Assembly: GCA_003389385.1 (NCBI GenBank)
Contig: QQVM01000006.1
Coordinates: 7,429-46,284, forward strand
Direction of reading: 5' to 3'
DNA length: 38,856 nucleotides
Source: Bacteroidota bacterium
GTDB lineage: Bacteria; Bacteroidota; Bacteroidia; AKYH767-A; 2013-40CM-41-45
Shown: positions 7,184 through 15,044 of the stretch, in pieces
Layout of the letters: each line of letters starts with the position of its first letter
Numbering within the stretch: position 1 is the stretch's first letter
Made by a program: the position numbers and the translations under genes
The notes under the pieces: model-generated
The model's input: the letters and a program-made list of their open reading frames with translations, nothing else
Told to the model about the DNA's origin: nothing
Database searches by the model: none

Positions 7184-8995
7184 ATGTCATCATTTCACGA
7201 GCTGGGGCTCGGAGAAAATCTTTTGAAAGCCATTAAGGAACTTGGCTTCGAAACCCCTACACCCATACAAGAACAGGCAATACCTATGTTGCTTGAAGAC
7301 AATACAGATTTCATCGGACTGGCTCAAACCGGTACGGGAAAAACCGCAGCGTTCGGACTGCCGCTTCTGGAGAAAACTGATTTCAACTCGAGTCAGACGC
7401 AGGCATTGATTCTCGCACCAACGCGCGAACTTTGTGTTCAGATTTCTAACGACCTTGCCAAGTACGCCCGCTTTATTTCCGGAGCAGGAATTGTTCCTGT
7501 GTACGGAGGAGCAAACATCAGTACGCAAATCAGGCAAGTGCGAAAAGGAGCTCAGATCATTGCTGCTACGCCAGGCAGACTCATTGACCTGATCGACAAG
7601 GGAGCTGTTTCTCTGAAAAACATCCGATACGTTGTGTTAGACGAAGCGGATGAAATGCTCAACATGGGTTTTCAGGAAGACATTGATGACATTTTATCTA
7701 ATACTCCGGATGAAAAAAATGTATGGTTGTTCAGCGCAACCATGCCATCCGAAGTAAGAGAGATTTCGTCCAATTACATGAACAAGCCAAAGGAACTTAC
7801 CATTGGCAAACAAAACAGTTCGGCAGATAATCTTGAACATTATTATTACGCAATTCACGAACGCGACCGTTATAATGCATTGAGAAGAATTCTTGATTTC
7901 ACCCCTGAAATTTTTGGCGTAGTATTTTGCAGAACCAAACTGGATGCTCAGCAAGTGGCAGAAAATCTCATTCGTGACGGATACAATGCGGATTCTCTGC
8001 ATGGAGACCTCAGTCAGCAGCAGCGTGACAAGGTGATGGCCAGATACAGAAACCGCTTGCTTCAAGTGCTTGTGGCCACTGATGTAGCTGCACGCGGAAT
8101 AGATGTGCGCGACATCACGCATGTGATTCATTACCATCTTCCGGACGAAGCCGAGAACTACACACACCGCAGCGGAAGAACCGCACGCGCCGGGAAAAGC
8201 GGAATGTCAATGGCACTTGTCAATGTACGGGAATTGGATAAAATCCGTCAAATTGAGCGCAAGATCAACCGCAAATTCCATGTCGGCAAGGTTCCTGACG
8301 CATTGGAAATCGGAGAACAGCAGCTCATTCATTTCGTGAAGAAAATCCATACGGTGAAAGTGAATGATAAGGCAATTGAAAATCTGCTTGCTCCAGTTCA
8401 GGATGAACTGAAAGATCTGAGCAGGGAAGAACTTATAAAACGCATGGTGAGTCTTGAGTTCGAAAGATTCCTGAACGATTACAGAAATGCTCCGAACATC
8501 AATGTAGATATCGCGCATCAGGGCAAGCAGGGAGGAGAGCGTTACCGTTCATCCGGACCAAGATTGTTCATCAATGTAGGATCTGTGGATGGATTCGACA
8601 GAGGTTATATGCTAAGGTACCTTTGCGATTTGAGCGGACTGAGTAAAGCAGATATCGGCCGGATAGACATCAAGCCGGTTTATTCCTTCATTGAATTTGA
8701 AAATCCGCAATCATTGGAAACTGTTATGAATAGTGTGCAGGGAGAATTCCATAAGGGAAGACCGGTAAGAGCTGAAATCAGCGGGGAAGGATCCGGCGAA
8801 AAAAAGAAAGACGGAAAGAAAAAGGATTGGGGAAGTAAAGACAGAGGGACAAAAGACAGAGCCGGTAAAGACCGAGGAAACAAAAAGGGTTGGTCAGACA
8901 ACAAACCTTCTCGCTCCAGGAAAACAGGAGAAAAATCTTCTTCCAGAGGATCCGATAAGTCAGACAAAAAGAAAAAGAAATATTCCGGCTGGTAA
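7184..8995 (+). CDS. DEAD-box ATP-dependent RNA helicase with DbpA-type RNA-binding domain
   Basis: A 603-residue CsdA/DeaD-like helicase for remodelling rRNA or mRNA structure. From the N-terminus: Q motif (PTPIQEQ), Walker A AQTGTGKT, APTRELC, DEAD box VLDEADEML, SAT, and motif VI HRSGRTARAG. After the helicase core come about 100 linking residues and a DbpA-type RRM (RLFINVGSVDGFDRG to VRAEISG), then a Lys/Arg/Ser/Gly-rich basic tail typical of RNA-contacting ends. I start at ATG 7184 (MSSFHELGL), which matches the family; an in-frame TTG at 7163 would add seven residues. The basic tail is low in complexity but in frame to the stop. Confidence 0.93.
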   Translation: MSSFHELGLGENLLKAIKELGFETPTPIQEQAIPMLLEDNTDFIGLAQTGTGKTAAFGLPLLEKTDFNSSQTQALILAPTRELCVQISNDLAKYARFISGAGIVPVYGGANISTQIRQVRKGAQIIAATPGRLIDLIDKGAVSLKNIRYVVLDEADEMLNMGFQEDIDDILSNTPDEKNVWLFSATMPSEVREISSNYMNKPKELTIGKQNSSADNLEHYYYAIHERDRYNALRRILDFTPEIFGVVFCRTKLDAQQVAENLIRDGYNADSLHGDLSQQQRDKVMARYRNRLLQVLVATDVAARGIDVRDITHVIHYHLPDEAENYTHRSGRTARAGKSGMSMALVNVRELDKIRQIERKINRKFHVGKVPDALEIGEQQLIHFVKKIHTVKVNDKAIENLLAPVQDELKDLSREELIKRMVSLEFERFLNDYRNAPNINVDIAHQGKQGGERYRSSGPRLFINVGSVDGFDRGYMLRYLCDLSGLSKADIGRIDIKPVYSFIEFENPQSLETVMNSVQGEFHKGRPVRAEISGEGSGEKKKDGKKKDWGSKDRGTKDRAGKDRGNKKGWSDNKPSRSRKTGEKSSSRGSDKSDKKKKKYSGW

Positions 8996-9073
8996 ACTCC
9001 GGCTCAAGCAGCTTATTAACAAATGATTATGGAAGATTAGATTGAATAAAAATCAAAAACATCCATTAATCCT

Positions 9074-9081
9074 TATCTTTG
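9074..9081 (+). promoter_or_regulatory. -7 box of the desaturase promoter
   Basis: TATCTTTG matches TAnnTTTG and lies 40 bases before the ATG at 9122. No TTG is found at the usual 18-23 base distance upstream, so the promoter may rely on an activator or on the AT-rich upstream stretch. Confidence 0.5.
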
Positions 9082-9121
9082 CACTAAGCTTAACCACCTT
9101 AGGCATTTAATTGTAAGCTGA

Positions 9122-10240
9122 ATGCATCATATTTTCGGCGAAAATGAACTACGGTCAAAACGCAAATCAATGAACATCAAGTTTAAAGGAAACAACTCTG
9201 ACTTTTACACAGATCTTAAAAGCAGGGTGAATGCTTATTTTGAGTCAAAGCAGATCAGCACCACTGGAGACAGAAGAAATGTATATAAATCTGCTGTCCT
9301 CCTTGGAACATTTTTCTTTACCTACATTCTCCTTGCATTTCATATACTGCCCGGAGCCTGGAATCTGCTTTTATGCATGGTTCTTGGTTTTGCAACGGCA
9401 CTCATCGGATTCAACATCATGCATGACGGAGCTCACGGGAGCCTTTCTAAAAATCCGGTAATCAACAGGCTGGCAGCACTGACTTTGAATATGCTAGGCG
9501 CATCGTCTTTTCTTTGGAATATAAAGCATAATGTCATACACCATACGTTCACCAATGTGGATCATGTGGATGATGATATTCTGAATGAGCCATTCTTCAG
9601 GATGACTCCGAGCCAGAAAAGAAGGAAATTTCACAAATACCAGCATTTATATTTTCCTTTTGCTTACGGACTCATGTATATGTTTTGGGTATTTGTACTC
9701 GATATTAAGAAGTATCTGACCAGAAGAATAGCAGGCAAGTCGAATATTCAAATCCGACTGAAGGATCATATAGGTTTCTGGCTCACAAAGATTTTTTATG
9801 CATTCTTTTATATTGTTCTGCCATTGTGGTATTACACCGTTCCGGCATTCATCCTGGGTTTTCTGGTTTTCGCCATTACGACCGGGCTTGTGATTTCTGT
9901 TGTATTCCAGCTTGCTCATACAGTAGAGGAAACTGAGTTTATTCAGCCTCCTCAAAAGGATGAAACTACTTACCTGGAAAGCGACTGGGCAACCCACCAG
10001 ATCAAAACAACAGCGAATTTTGCCACAAGGAATAAAATTGTGACATGGATGACCGGGGGCTTGAACTTCCAGGTGGAACATCACCTTTTTCCAAAAATAT
10101 CCCATGTGCACTATCCTGCACTTGCACCCATTGTTAAACAAGTCTGCACAGAACATGGCTTACCTTATCATGAGCAAAGGACTTTAGGCAAAGCAATTGC
10201 TTCACATGTTCGTTTTCTTTATAATTTAGGGAGAAACTAA
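9122..10240 (+). CDS. Membrane fatty acid desaturase (three His-box type)
   Basis: A 372-residue di-iron membrane desaturase of the acyl-lipid/acyl-CoA (COG3239) family that introduces a double bond into membrane acyl chains using oxygen. The three histidine boxes are HDGAH, HNVIHH and QVEHH; the QxxHH third box is that of front-end/linoleoyl-CoA-like desaturases. About four hydrophobic segments are seen (roughly 60-110 and 215-270 in pairs). The enzyme supports an aerobic organism adjusting membrane fluidity. The start could be ATG 9122 or ATG 9170 (MNIKFKGNNSD); the second lacks the 16-residue extension. It ends in a strong terminator at 10258. Confidence 0.92.
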   Translation: MHHIFGENELRSKRKSMNIKFKGNNSDFYTDLKSRVNAYFESKQISTTGDRRNVYKSAVLLGTFFFTYILLAFHILPGAWNLLLCMVLGFATALIGFNIMHDGAHGSLSKNPVINRLAALTLNMLGASSFLWNIKHNVIHHTFTNVDHVDDDILNEPFFRMTPSQKRRKFHKYQHLYFPFAYGLMYMFWVFVLDIKKYLTRRIAGKSNIQIRLKDHIGFWLTKIFYAFFYIVLPLWYYTVPAFILGFLVFAITTGLVISVVFQLAHTVEETEFIQPPQKDETTYLESDWATHQIKTTANFATRNKIVTWMTGGLNFQVEHHLFPKISHVHYPALAPIVKQVCTEHGLPYHEQRTLGKAIASHVRFLYNLGRN

Positions 10241-10257
10241 AAGCTCAATAAAAAATC

Positions 10258-10287
10258 AAATAGCCTCAAATGGGGCTATTTTTTTTG
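10258..10287 (+). terminator. Rho-independent terminator after the desaturase gene
   Basis: AAATAGCC (10258-10265) pairs with GGCTATTT (10274-10281) across 8 bases and runs into a T tract (eight Ts in a row). It lies 18 bases after the desaturase stop. Confidence 0.85.
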
Positions 10288-10333
10288 ACTTTTGCCAAAA
10301 AGAACATATTTTTTTCTTGATCATCGATTTTTT

Positions 10334-10381
10334 TAGGGGGTCATGTTAAAAAAATACTATATTTTTATTGACTACCCCCTA
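10334..10381. promoter_or_regulatory. Paired TAGGGGGT operator sites upstream of GSIII
   Basis: TAGGGGGT at 10334-10341 and its reverse complement ACCCCCTA at 10374-10381 are exactly 40 bases apart centre to centre, about four helical turns. The right arm lies inside the spacer between the -33 and -7 boxes of the glnN promoter. T or A tracts flank both arms. The geometry suggests binding of a regulator to both sites, possibly with looping, in nitrogen control. The identity of the regulator is unknown. A third related AGGGGGTAGT lies at 38674. Confidence 0.55.
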
Positions 10382-10399
10382 TTTTTTAATGTATGTTTG
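10368..10399 (+). promoter_or_regulatory. Promoter of glutamine synthetase III
   Basis: TTG at 10368-10370, then 21 bases, then TATGTTTG at 10392-10399, a close match to the Bacteroidota consensus. The -7 box ends 30 bases before the ATG at 10430. Confidence 0.7.
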
Positions 10400-10429
10400 T
10401 GAAAATTTTAAAAACCAAACACACAAATT

Positions 10430-12619
10430 ATGAGCACCCTGAGATTCCGGGCCCTTGAAATTGCGATTGACCGTGCTCCGGTCAAAGTCAGTCCACCTTC
10501 TTCAAAAATCTCCGATTATTTCGGAATCAATGTTTTTAATAAAGAAGCGATGCAAAAGCATCTCCCACGAGAAGCCTACAAGGCAGTGATGGCGGCCATT
10601 GAGCACGGGGTACAGGTTGAAAGGAGCATGGCTGATCTGGTTGCTTTGGGAATGAAAGACTGGGCAAGCAGCAAAGGCTGCACACATTATACTCACTGGT
10701 TTCAGCCGCTGACAGGTCTGACGGCTGAAAAACATGATTCCTTTTTTGAGGTAAGTGACGGGAAAGCCATTGAGCATTTTTCCGGAAATGCACTGGCACA
10801 GCAGGAGCCTGATGCATCCAGTTTTCCAAGCGGTGGCATCAGAAACACATTCGAAGCAAGAGGCTATACGGCCTGGGATCCGAGTTCACCTGCATTCATT
10901 ATCGAAAGCGCGAGCGGCAAGACTCTCTGCATACCTACAATTTTCGTTTCTTATACAGGTGAAACCCTTGACTACAAAGCACCACTGCTCAAGGCGCTAC
11001 ATGTACTTGACAAGGCTGCAGTGGACGTTTGTCAGCTTTTTGACAAGGACGTAAACAAAGTGCATGCGACTTTAGGGGTGGAACAGGAATACTTCCTTGT
11101 AGATACTTCGATGTTAAACTCTCGTCCGGATTTACTCATCACAGGCAGGACACTCTTTGGGCATTCACCTGCGAAAGGGCAACAGTTGGAAGACCATTAC
11201 TTCGGTTCAATTCCGGAGCGTGTATATGCTTTCATGCTGGATTTTGAAACGGAAGCCTACAAGCTCGGCATTCCCCTTAAAACACGTCACAATGAAGTTG
11301 CTCCAAGCCAGTTTGAATGCGCTCCAGTTTTTGAGGAGATAAATCTTGCTGTGGATCACAATGCTTTGCTGATGGATCTGATGGAGAAAGTCGCCAAGCG
11401 CCATCACTTCAAAGTGCTCCTTCATGAAAAACCTTATGCGGGAATAAACGGAAGTGGCAAGCATAATAACTGGAGCTTGAGCACCAACACCGGAAAAAAC
11501 CTCCTAAGTCCCGGCAGTACTCCAAAAAGCAATCTCATGTTCCTTACATTCTTTGTGAATACCATAAGAGCTGTATACGAACATGCGGATTTGCTCAGGG
11601 CAAGTATTGCCTCTGCCAGCAATGACCATCGCCTTGGTGCGAATGAAGCGCCACCTGCGATCATGTCCATCTTCCTTGGCAGGCAACTCACCAATATTCT
11701 GAATGAAATTGTAGAGATGGTTCCGGAAAAGAAAATGACAGCCGATGAAAAAACCGCTCTCAAGCTTAACATCGGTAAAATTCCAGAGATACTTCTTGAC
11801 AATACAGACAGAAACCGCACTTCTCCCTTTGCATTCACCGGAAATAAATTCGAGTTCCGCGCTGTAGGTTCATCCGCAAACTGTTCCAATGCCATGATGG
11901 TATTGAACACCATCGTAGCAAGCCAGCTCAGGCACTTCAAAAATGAAGTGGATAAACTCATGGAAAAAGGCGACAAGAAAGACGAAGCGATCCTGAAAGT
12001 ATTACGGCAGTACATTGTTGAGTCGAAAAACATTCTCTTTGAAGGAAACGGATATTCAGAAGAATGGAAAGCTGAAGCGAAAAAGAGAGGGCTCTCAAAC
12101 GTACAAACCACTCCTCCGGCACTTGATGCATATGTATCGAAGAAATCGGTCAAGCTGTTCGATGAACTTGAAATATTCAACCACAGAGAAATTGAGGCTC
12201 GTCATGAAATCATGCTTGAAACATACATTAAAAAGATCCAGATTGAAGCAAGAGTGATGGGCGACCTGGTAGTCAACCACATCATACCTGCGGCTTTAAA
12301 GTATCAGACAGTACTTTCCAGCAATGTAGAATCCCTGACACGGATAGGCATGAAACAGGACGTTTATGCCACACAGGTAGACATGATTACCGAAATTTCA
12401 GAACATGTCACGACAATCAAACTCAAAGTGAACGAAATGATTGAGGCGAGAAAGAAAGCCAATAAGATAGAAAATGTAAGAGATAAAGCAGTCGCCTATT
12501 GCGACGAGGTCAGGTCTTATTTCGACATCATACGTTATCATGTTGATAAACTGGAAATGATTATCGACGATGAAATGTGGCCGATAGCAAAGTACAGGGA
12601 GCTGGTAAACATTCGCTGA
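10430..12619 (+). CDS. glnN: Glutamine synthetase type III
   Basis: ATP-dependent ligation of ammonia to glutamate, the main ammonium assimilation step. The 729-residue length and N-terminal GSIII domain (FGINVFNKEAMQKHLP) separate it from the ~450-470-residue GSI and GSII. Catalytic-domain landmarks include the metal ligand segment LGVEQEYFLVD, KTRHNEVAPSQFE, the ATP-site segment EKPYAGINGSGKHNNWSL, NEAPPAIMSIFLG, and the C-terminal RNRTSPFAFTGNKFEFRA stretch. GSIII is typical of Bacteroidota and some cyanobacteria and clostridia and forms dodecamers. It is a single-gene unit: its own promoter with paired operator sites upstream and a terminator just after the stop. Confidence 0.98.
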   Translation: MSTLRFRALEIAIDRAPVKVSPPSSKISDYFGINVFNKEAMQKHLPREAYKAVMAAIEHGVQVERSMADLVALGMKDWASSKGCTHYTHWFQPLTGLTAEKHDSFFEVSDGKAIEHFSGNALAQQEPDASSFPSGGIRNTFEARGYTAWDPSSPAFIIESASGKTLCIPTIFVSYTGETLDYKAPLLKALHVLDKAAVDVCQLFDKDVNKVHATLGVEQEYFLVDTSMLNSRPDLLITGRTLFGHSPAKGQQLEDHYFGSIPERVYAFMLDFETEAYKLGIPLKTRHNEVAPSQFECAPVFEEINLAVDHNALLMDLMEKVAKRHHFKVLLHEKPYAGINGSGKHNNWSLSTNTGKNLLSPGSTPKSNLMFLTFFVNTIRAVYEHADLLRASIASASNDHRLGANEAPPAIMSIFLGRQLTNILNEIVEMVPEKKMTADEKTALKLNIGKIPEILLDNTDRNRTSPFAFTGNKFEFRAVGSSANCSNAMMVLNTIVASQLRHFKNEVDKLMEKGDKKDEAILKVLRQYIVESKNILFEGNGYSEEWKAEAKKRGLSNVQTTPPALDAYVSKKSVKLFDELEIFNHREIEARHEIMLETYIKKIQIEARVMGDLVVNHIIPAALKYQTVLSSNVESLTRIGMKQDVYATQVDMITEISEHVTTIKLKVNEMIEARKKANKIENVRDKAVAYCDEVRSYFDIIRYHVDKLEMIIDDEMWPIAKYRELVNIR

Positions 12620-12621
12620 TA

Positions 12622-12653
12622 AAAAAAACCTCCGTTTTCACGGAGGTTTTTTT
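12622..12653. terminator. Bidirectional terminator between glnN and the HIRAN gene
   Basis: CCTCCG (12629-12634) and CGGAGG (12641-12646) form the stem, with an A7 tract before and a T7 tract after, so the structure can end transcription from both the plus-strand glnN and the minus-strand HIRAN gene. The stop codon of the HIRAN gene (12652-12654) lies within its edge. Confidence 0.9.
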
Positions 12654-13041
12654 ATCTGTCCACATAAAACACACGAATGGATAACTTCAGCCAGTCATTC
12701 ATCATTTCTTTCTTAACCATTGAGGCGAAAATCATTTTGCCTGCATCGAGCAAACGGGCAATGGTCTCATTTCTGTCTCGCGGCAAGAATCCAAGCTTCT
12801 CTTTTTCCTGCGTAAAAATCGCCACGGCAAATTCATCGTGCTTGTTTTCCGGTTCACGGATGAGAAGGAATTTGTCGCCTTCCTTGAGTTTGGGTTCTAT
12901 TTCCTCAAGATCAAGATATGAAGTCCCGGCTATGTGACACTCCAGTACAAGGAGTTCTCTTACAAATGGCAACAATGCGGAATCGTGCCCCTGAATTACA
13001 GCAAGCAAACCCGGATTAATTGTAATCAGTTCATTGCTCAT
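12652..13041 (-). CDS. HIRAN-domain protein
   Basis: A 129-residue protein consisting essentially of one HIRAN domain. The domain core runs from about 32 to 125: LECHIAGTSYLD, the NKHDEFAVAIF block at 66-76, and LGFLPRDRNETIARLLDAG at 83-101. In the eukaryotic HLTF helicase the HIRAN domain binds 3' DNA ends, and stand-alone bacterial HIRAN proteins are predicted to sense or bind DNA. The start overlaps the end of the upstream coiled-coil/J-like gene by 11 bases, implying translational coupling and a shared function. No nuclease or helicase domain is attached. Confidence 0.85.
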   Translation of the reverse strand: MSNELITINPGLLAVIQGHDSALLPFVRELLVLECHIAGTSYLDLEEIEPKLKEGDKFLLIREPENKHDEFAVAIFTQEKEKLGFLPRDRNETIARLLDAGKMIFASMVKKEMMNDWLKLSIRVFYVDR

Positions 13042-13837
13042 TTGCAGATTTAATCAATTCATTTAGCAATTCCATGTAGTATTTCTTTTCGTCCATAGTT
13101 TTTGAAATCTGATTGAGAGTGGAATTGTTCTCTTCAATCACCCATTCTTCATTGTCAAGAAACTCTGCAATGTTGAATGGGAATTCCCGGAGGATATCTT
13201 CAAGAGCTTTGATCATTTTGATGATAGCATTGGCCACACGTGCATTGTGTTCTTTAATATCGTCAAGCAAACTAGGCGAATCATGACGACTACCCGATGC
13301 GTCAAAAACAATTTCGAGCATTCTGAGCTTCTCAAGATCACCGGCTTTATAAGACTGAACGACCTGATGCCAAAGAGCCGACAAGGCAGGTGAAAGGTCA
13401 GGATTGAGATCAGGATGAAGTTTCTTGACAAGCTTGTAATAGATTTCCCTCAAGTCCTGAGCCTCCTCGTCATCCAGACTTCTGTTATCAGGGACGAGCG
13501 CTTTTTCAAGTTTTTCCGCTCTGAGTTTTAATTCCTGATACTGCTGGTACATTTCGGCTTCGAGTATCCGGTTGATTTCTTTCATCTGAACCGGTTCGGC
13601 CCGGTTCATTGCTGTGCGGATCAGTTCCACCTTTCTTTTTAGGCGGTATACTTCTGTACGCACTTCAAAAAGTTCAAGTTTATGCCTTCCCACTTTCTGA
13701 AGATATTCTCTTTCAATTCTCGGCTTTTCATGGTAAAGGAGTTGTGAGTGCCGTTCTTCCAGCTCGGCATATTCTGAAAGCAGGGCTTCCCTGTTTCGCA
13801 AGGCCTCAGCATGTTCCGGACTCAGGGCTGGTTCCAT
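13031..13837 (-). CDS. Coiled-coil protein with a J-domain-like segment
   Basis: A 268-residue soluble protein without close recognition. Residues about 10-115 are charged and heptad-like, predicted as long coiled coil (EYAELEERHSQLLYHEKPRIERE, abbreviated). Residues about 120-180 resemble a degenerate DnaJ J domain: helix II YYKLVKKL is followed by HPD at 141-143 and then NPDLS and a helix (ALWHQVVQSYKAGD). The region after 180 is helical and acidic. The HPD motif suggests interaction with an Hsp70. The gene overlaps the HIRAN gene by 11 bases, so the two are probably produced together. Function unknown. Confidence 0.8.
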   Translation of the reverse strand: MEPALSPEHAEALRNREALLSEYAELEERHSQLLYHEKPRIEREYLQKVGRHKLELFEVRTEVYRLKRKVELIRTAMNRAEPVQMKEINRILEAEMYQQYQELKLRAEKLEKALVPDNRSLDDEEAQDLREIYYKLVKKLHPDLNPDLSPALSALWHQVVQSYKAGDLEKLRMLEIVFDASGSRHDSPSLLDDIKEHNARVANAIIKMIKALEDILREFPFNIAEFLDNEEWVIEENNSTLNQISKTMDEKKYYMELLNELIKSANEQ

Positions 13838-13882
13838 TGTATTTGATTGAGTTTATCGGGAAAACAAGTGAAAAATAAATAA

Positions 13883-13909
13883 TAAAAAACAGTCAATGCT
13901 CCTTGACTG
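13883..13909 (-). terminator. Terminator of the beta-barrel protein gene
   Basis: Read on the minus strand, CAGTCAA and TTGACTG (13903-13909 and 13890-13896 on the plus strand) form a 7-bp stem with a 6-base loop, followed by a run of six Ts. It lies 33 bases past the stop at 13942, before the J-like gene. Confidence 0.8.
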
Positions 13910-13941
13910 AAAGCAAGACTGTTTTGAACTCGAATAATTTA

Positions 13942-14712
13942 TCAGAGTCTGAATCCGATGCTCAGACCCATGATTCTCATTCCATAGAATGGCCCGGACA
14001 ACTCCACTGTACCCTTCATGTTCTGGATTTCCGCATCTATTGTCCAAAGCGGAATATCAAGGTCTTCAATGTCATTCTCGAGATCAATTTCATCCTGAGC
14101 CGTAAGGATGTCTTCAGTATCTCGGTCAATTCCATCGAACTTTGAATCCAGAATGCCAATGAAAGGACCTGCAATCCACCAGTCAATTGTCCATCTGTTT
14201 CCCAACAGATATTGTATTCCAAAGAGAGCGCCTGCTCCATAGCCCTTAAAGTGCCCATCGAGCTCGAGATAATGTTTCTTTCCGCTGTTTGGCGTGAACT
14301 CATAGGTATTTTGAATTGACATGTTGGTGTATCGTGCGAACGTCGCAATGTAAAATCCCTTTGGAGCACCTTTTTTACTCACATAAAACCTGTATTCAGG
14401 AGTAAATGTGAATTTTGTGAATTTCATTGACTCGATGGCAGTCCGTGCATCTGAATTATCACCATAAGCATCAAGCAAGGACTGCTTGAAGGGTAATTCA
14501 ATTTCAGGAGTAATGCTGAAACCTGCGGCAAAGCTTTGGTTTGGTCCTGTCACTCTTTCGTATTGTAGACCATAATGACTAAATGCAGCCCCGGTCAGGT
14601 TTGTCTTGATGATGTTTGCTCCAACTACCATGTTAGCTACCGGCTGAGCATTTACATAAATGAATCCGGAAGCGAGCAAGACAAAAATGTATAATTTTTT
14701 TCGGTTTTTCAT
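13942..14712 (-). CDS. Outer-membrane beta-barrel protein (DUF3575-like)
   Basis: A 256-residue exported protein. Residues 1-22 are a signal peptide (MKNRKKLYIFVLLASGFIYVNA, cleaved after NA-Q). The mature part alternates short hydrophobic strands with turns, contains YGLQYERVTGP, FTPEYRFYVS, GYGAGALFGIQYLLG and ends GMRIMGLSIGFRL, with aromatic termini as expected for an outer-membrane barrel. It resembles DUF3575-type proteins, whose function is unknown. The acidic stretch DRDTEDILTAQDEIDLENDIEDLD (about 196-219) is a likely extracellular or periplasmic loop. It is expressed alone, divergent from the OmpA-like gene. Confidence 0.75.
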   Translation of the reverse strand: MKNRKKLYIFVLLASGFIYVNAQPVANMVVGANIIKTNLTGAAFSHYGLQYERVTGPNQSFAAGFSITPEIELPFKQSLLDAYGDNSDARTAIESMKFTKFTFTPEYRFYVSKKGAPKGFYIATFARYTNMSIQNTYEFTPNSGKKHYLELDGHFKGYGAGALFGIQYLLGNRWTIDWWIAGPFIGILDSKFDGIDRDTEDILTAQDEIDLENDIEDLDIPLWTIDAEIQNMKGTVELSGPFYGMRIMGLSIGFRL

Positions 14713-15044
14713 AAGAGCTTGGAGTTTATATATGTTAACAATTTCATGAACGAAATAAAACTCAATTTATAACATTTTCAGGTACTCAGCAAATCATTAA
14801 AAAATCCGTCCCGCAAAATTTATTTCCAACCCTATACCGGATCTCACTTGGAGGTTTTTTCACTGGAGTCCGCAACCTGTAAGGGCTATCAGACGTTACG
14901 CTTTTCAATCTGGAAAACTGAAGCTTGGACAAGCATAGTATTGTTATCAAAATCATGTCCACCTGCCTTTGGAATACTGAAAATTCTTGTTTTCTTTGCC
15001 AGAAAGGGAATACTTTTCTCTATACTAAACCAATAAATTCCAAG
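14713..15044. other. Divergent intergenic region
   Basis: A 332-base gap between the minus-strand beta-barrel gene and the plus-strand OmpA-like gene. It holds the promoter of the latter (14968-14998). Small open frames in it have no family features. The extended open frame from 14925 is rejected as a start because it lacks a signal peptide and lies upstream of the promoter box. Confidence 0.6.
14968..14998 (+). promoter_or_regulatory. Promoter of the OmpA/LysM protein gene
   Basis: TTTG at 14968-14971, a 19-base spacer and TTTCTTTG at 14991-14998. The -7 box deviates from TAnnTTTG at one base; spacing is ideal. It lies 46 bases before the ATG at 15045. Confidence 0.5.

Noticed and set aside
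11434-12180. 248-residue minus-strand open frame inside glnN
   Set aside because: Antisense shadow of a well-conserved GSIII sequence; Ser/Phe-rich with no domain.
14848-15036. 62-residue open frame before the OmpA/LysM gene
   Set aside because: Spans the promoter box, has no homology features and no translation signal.
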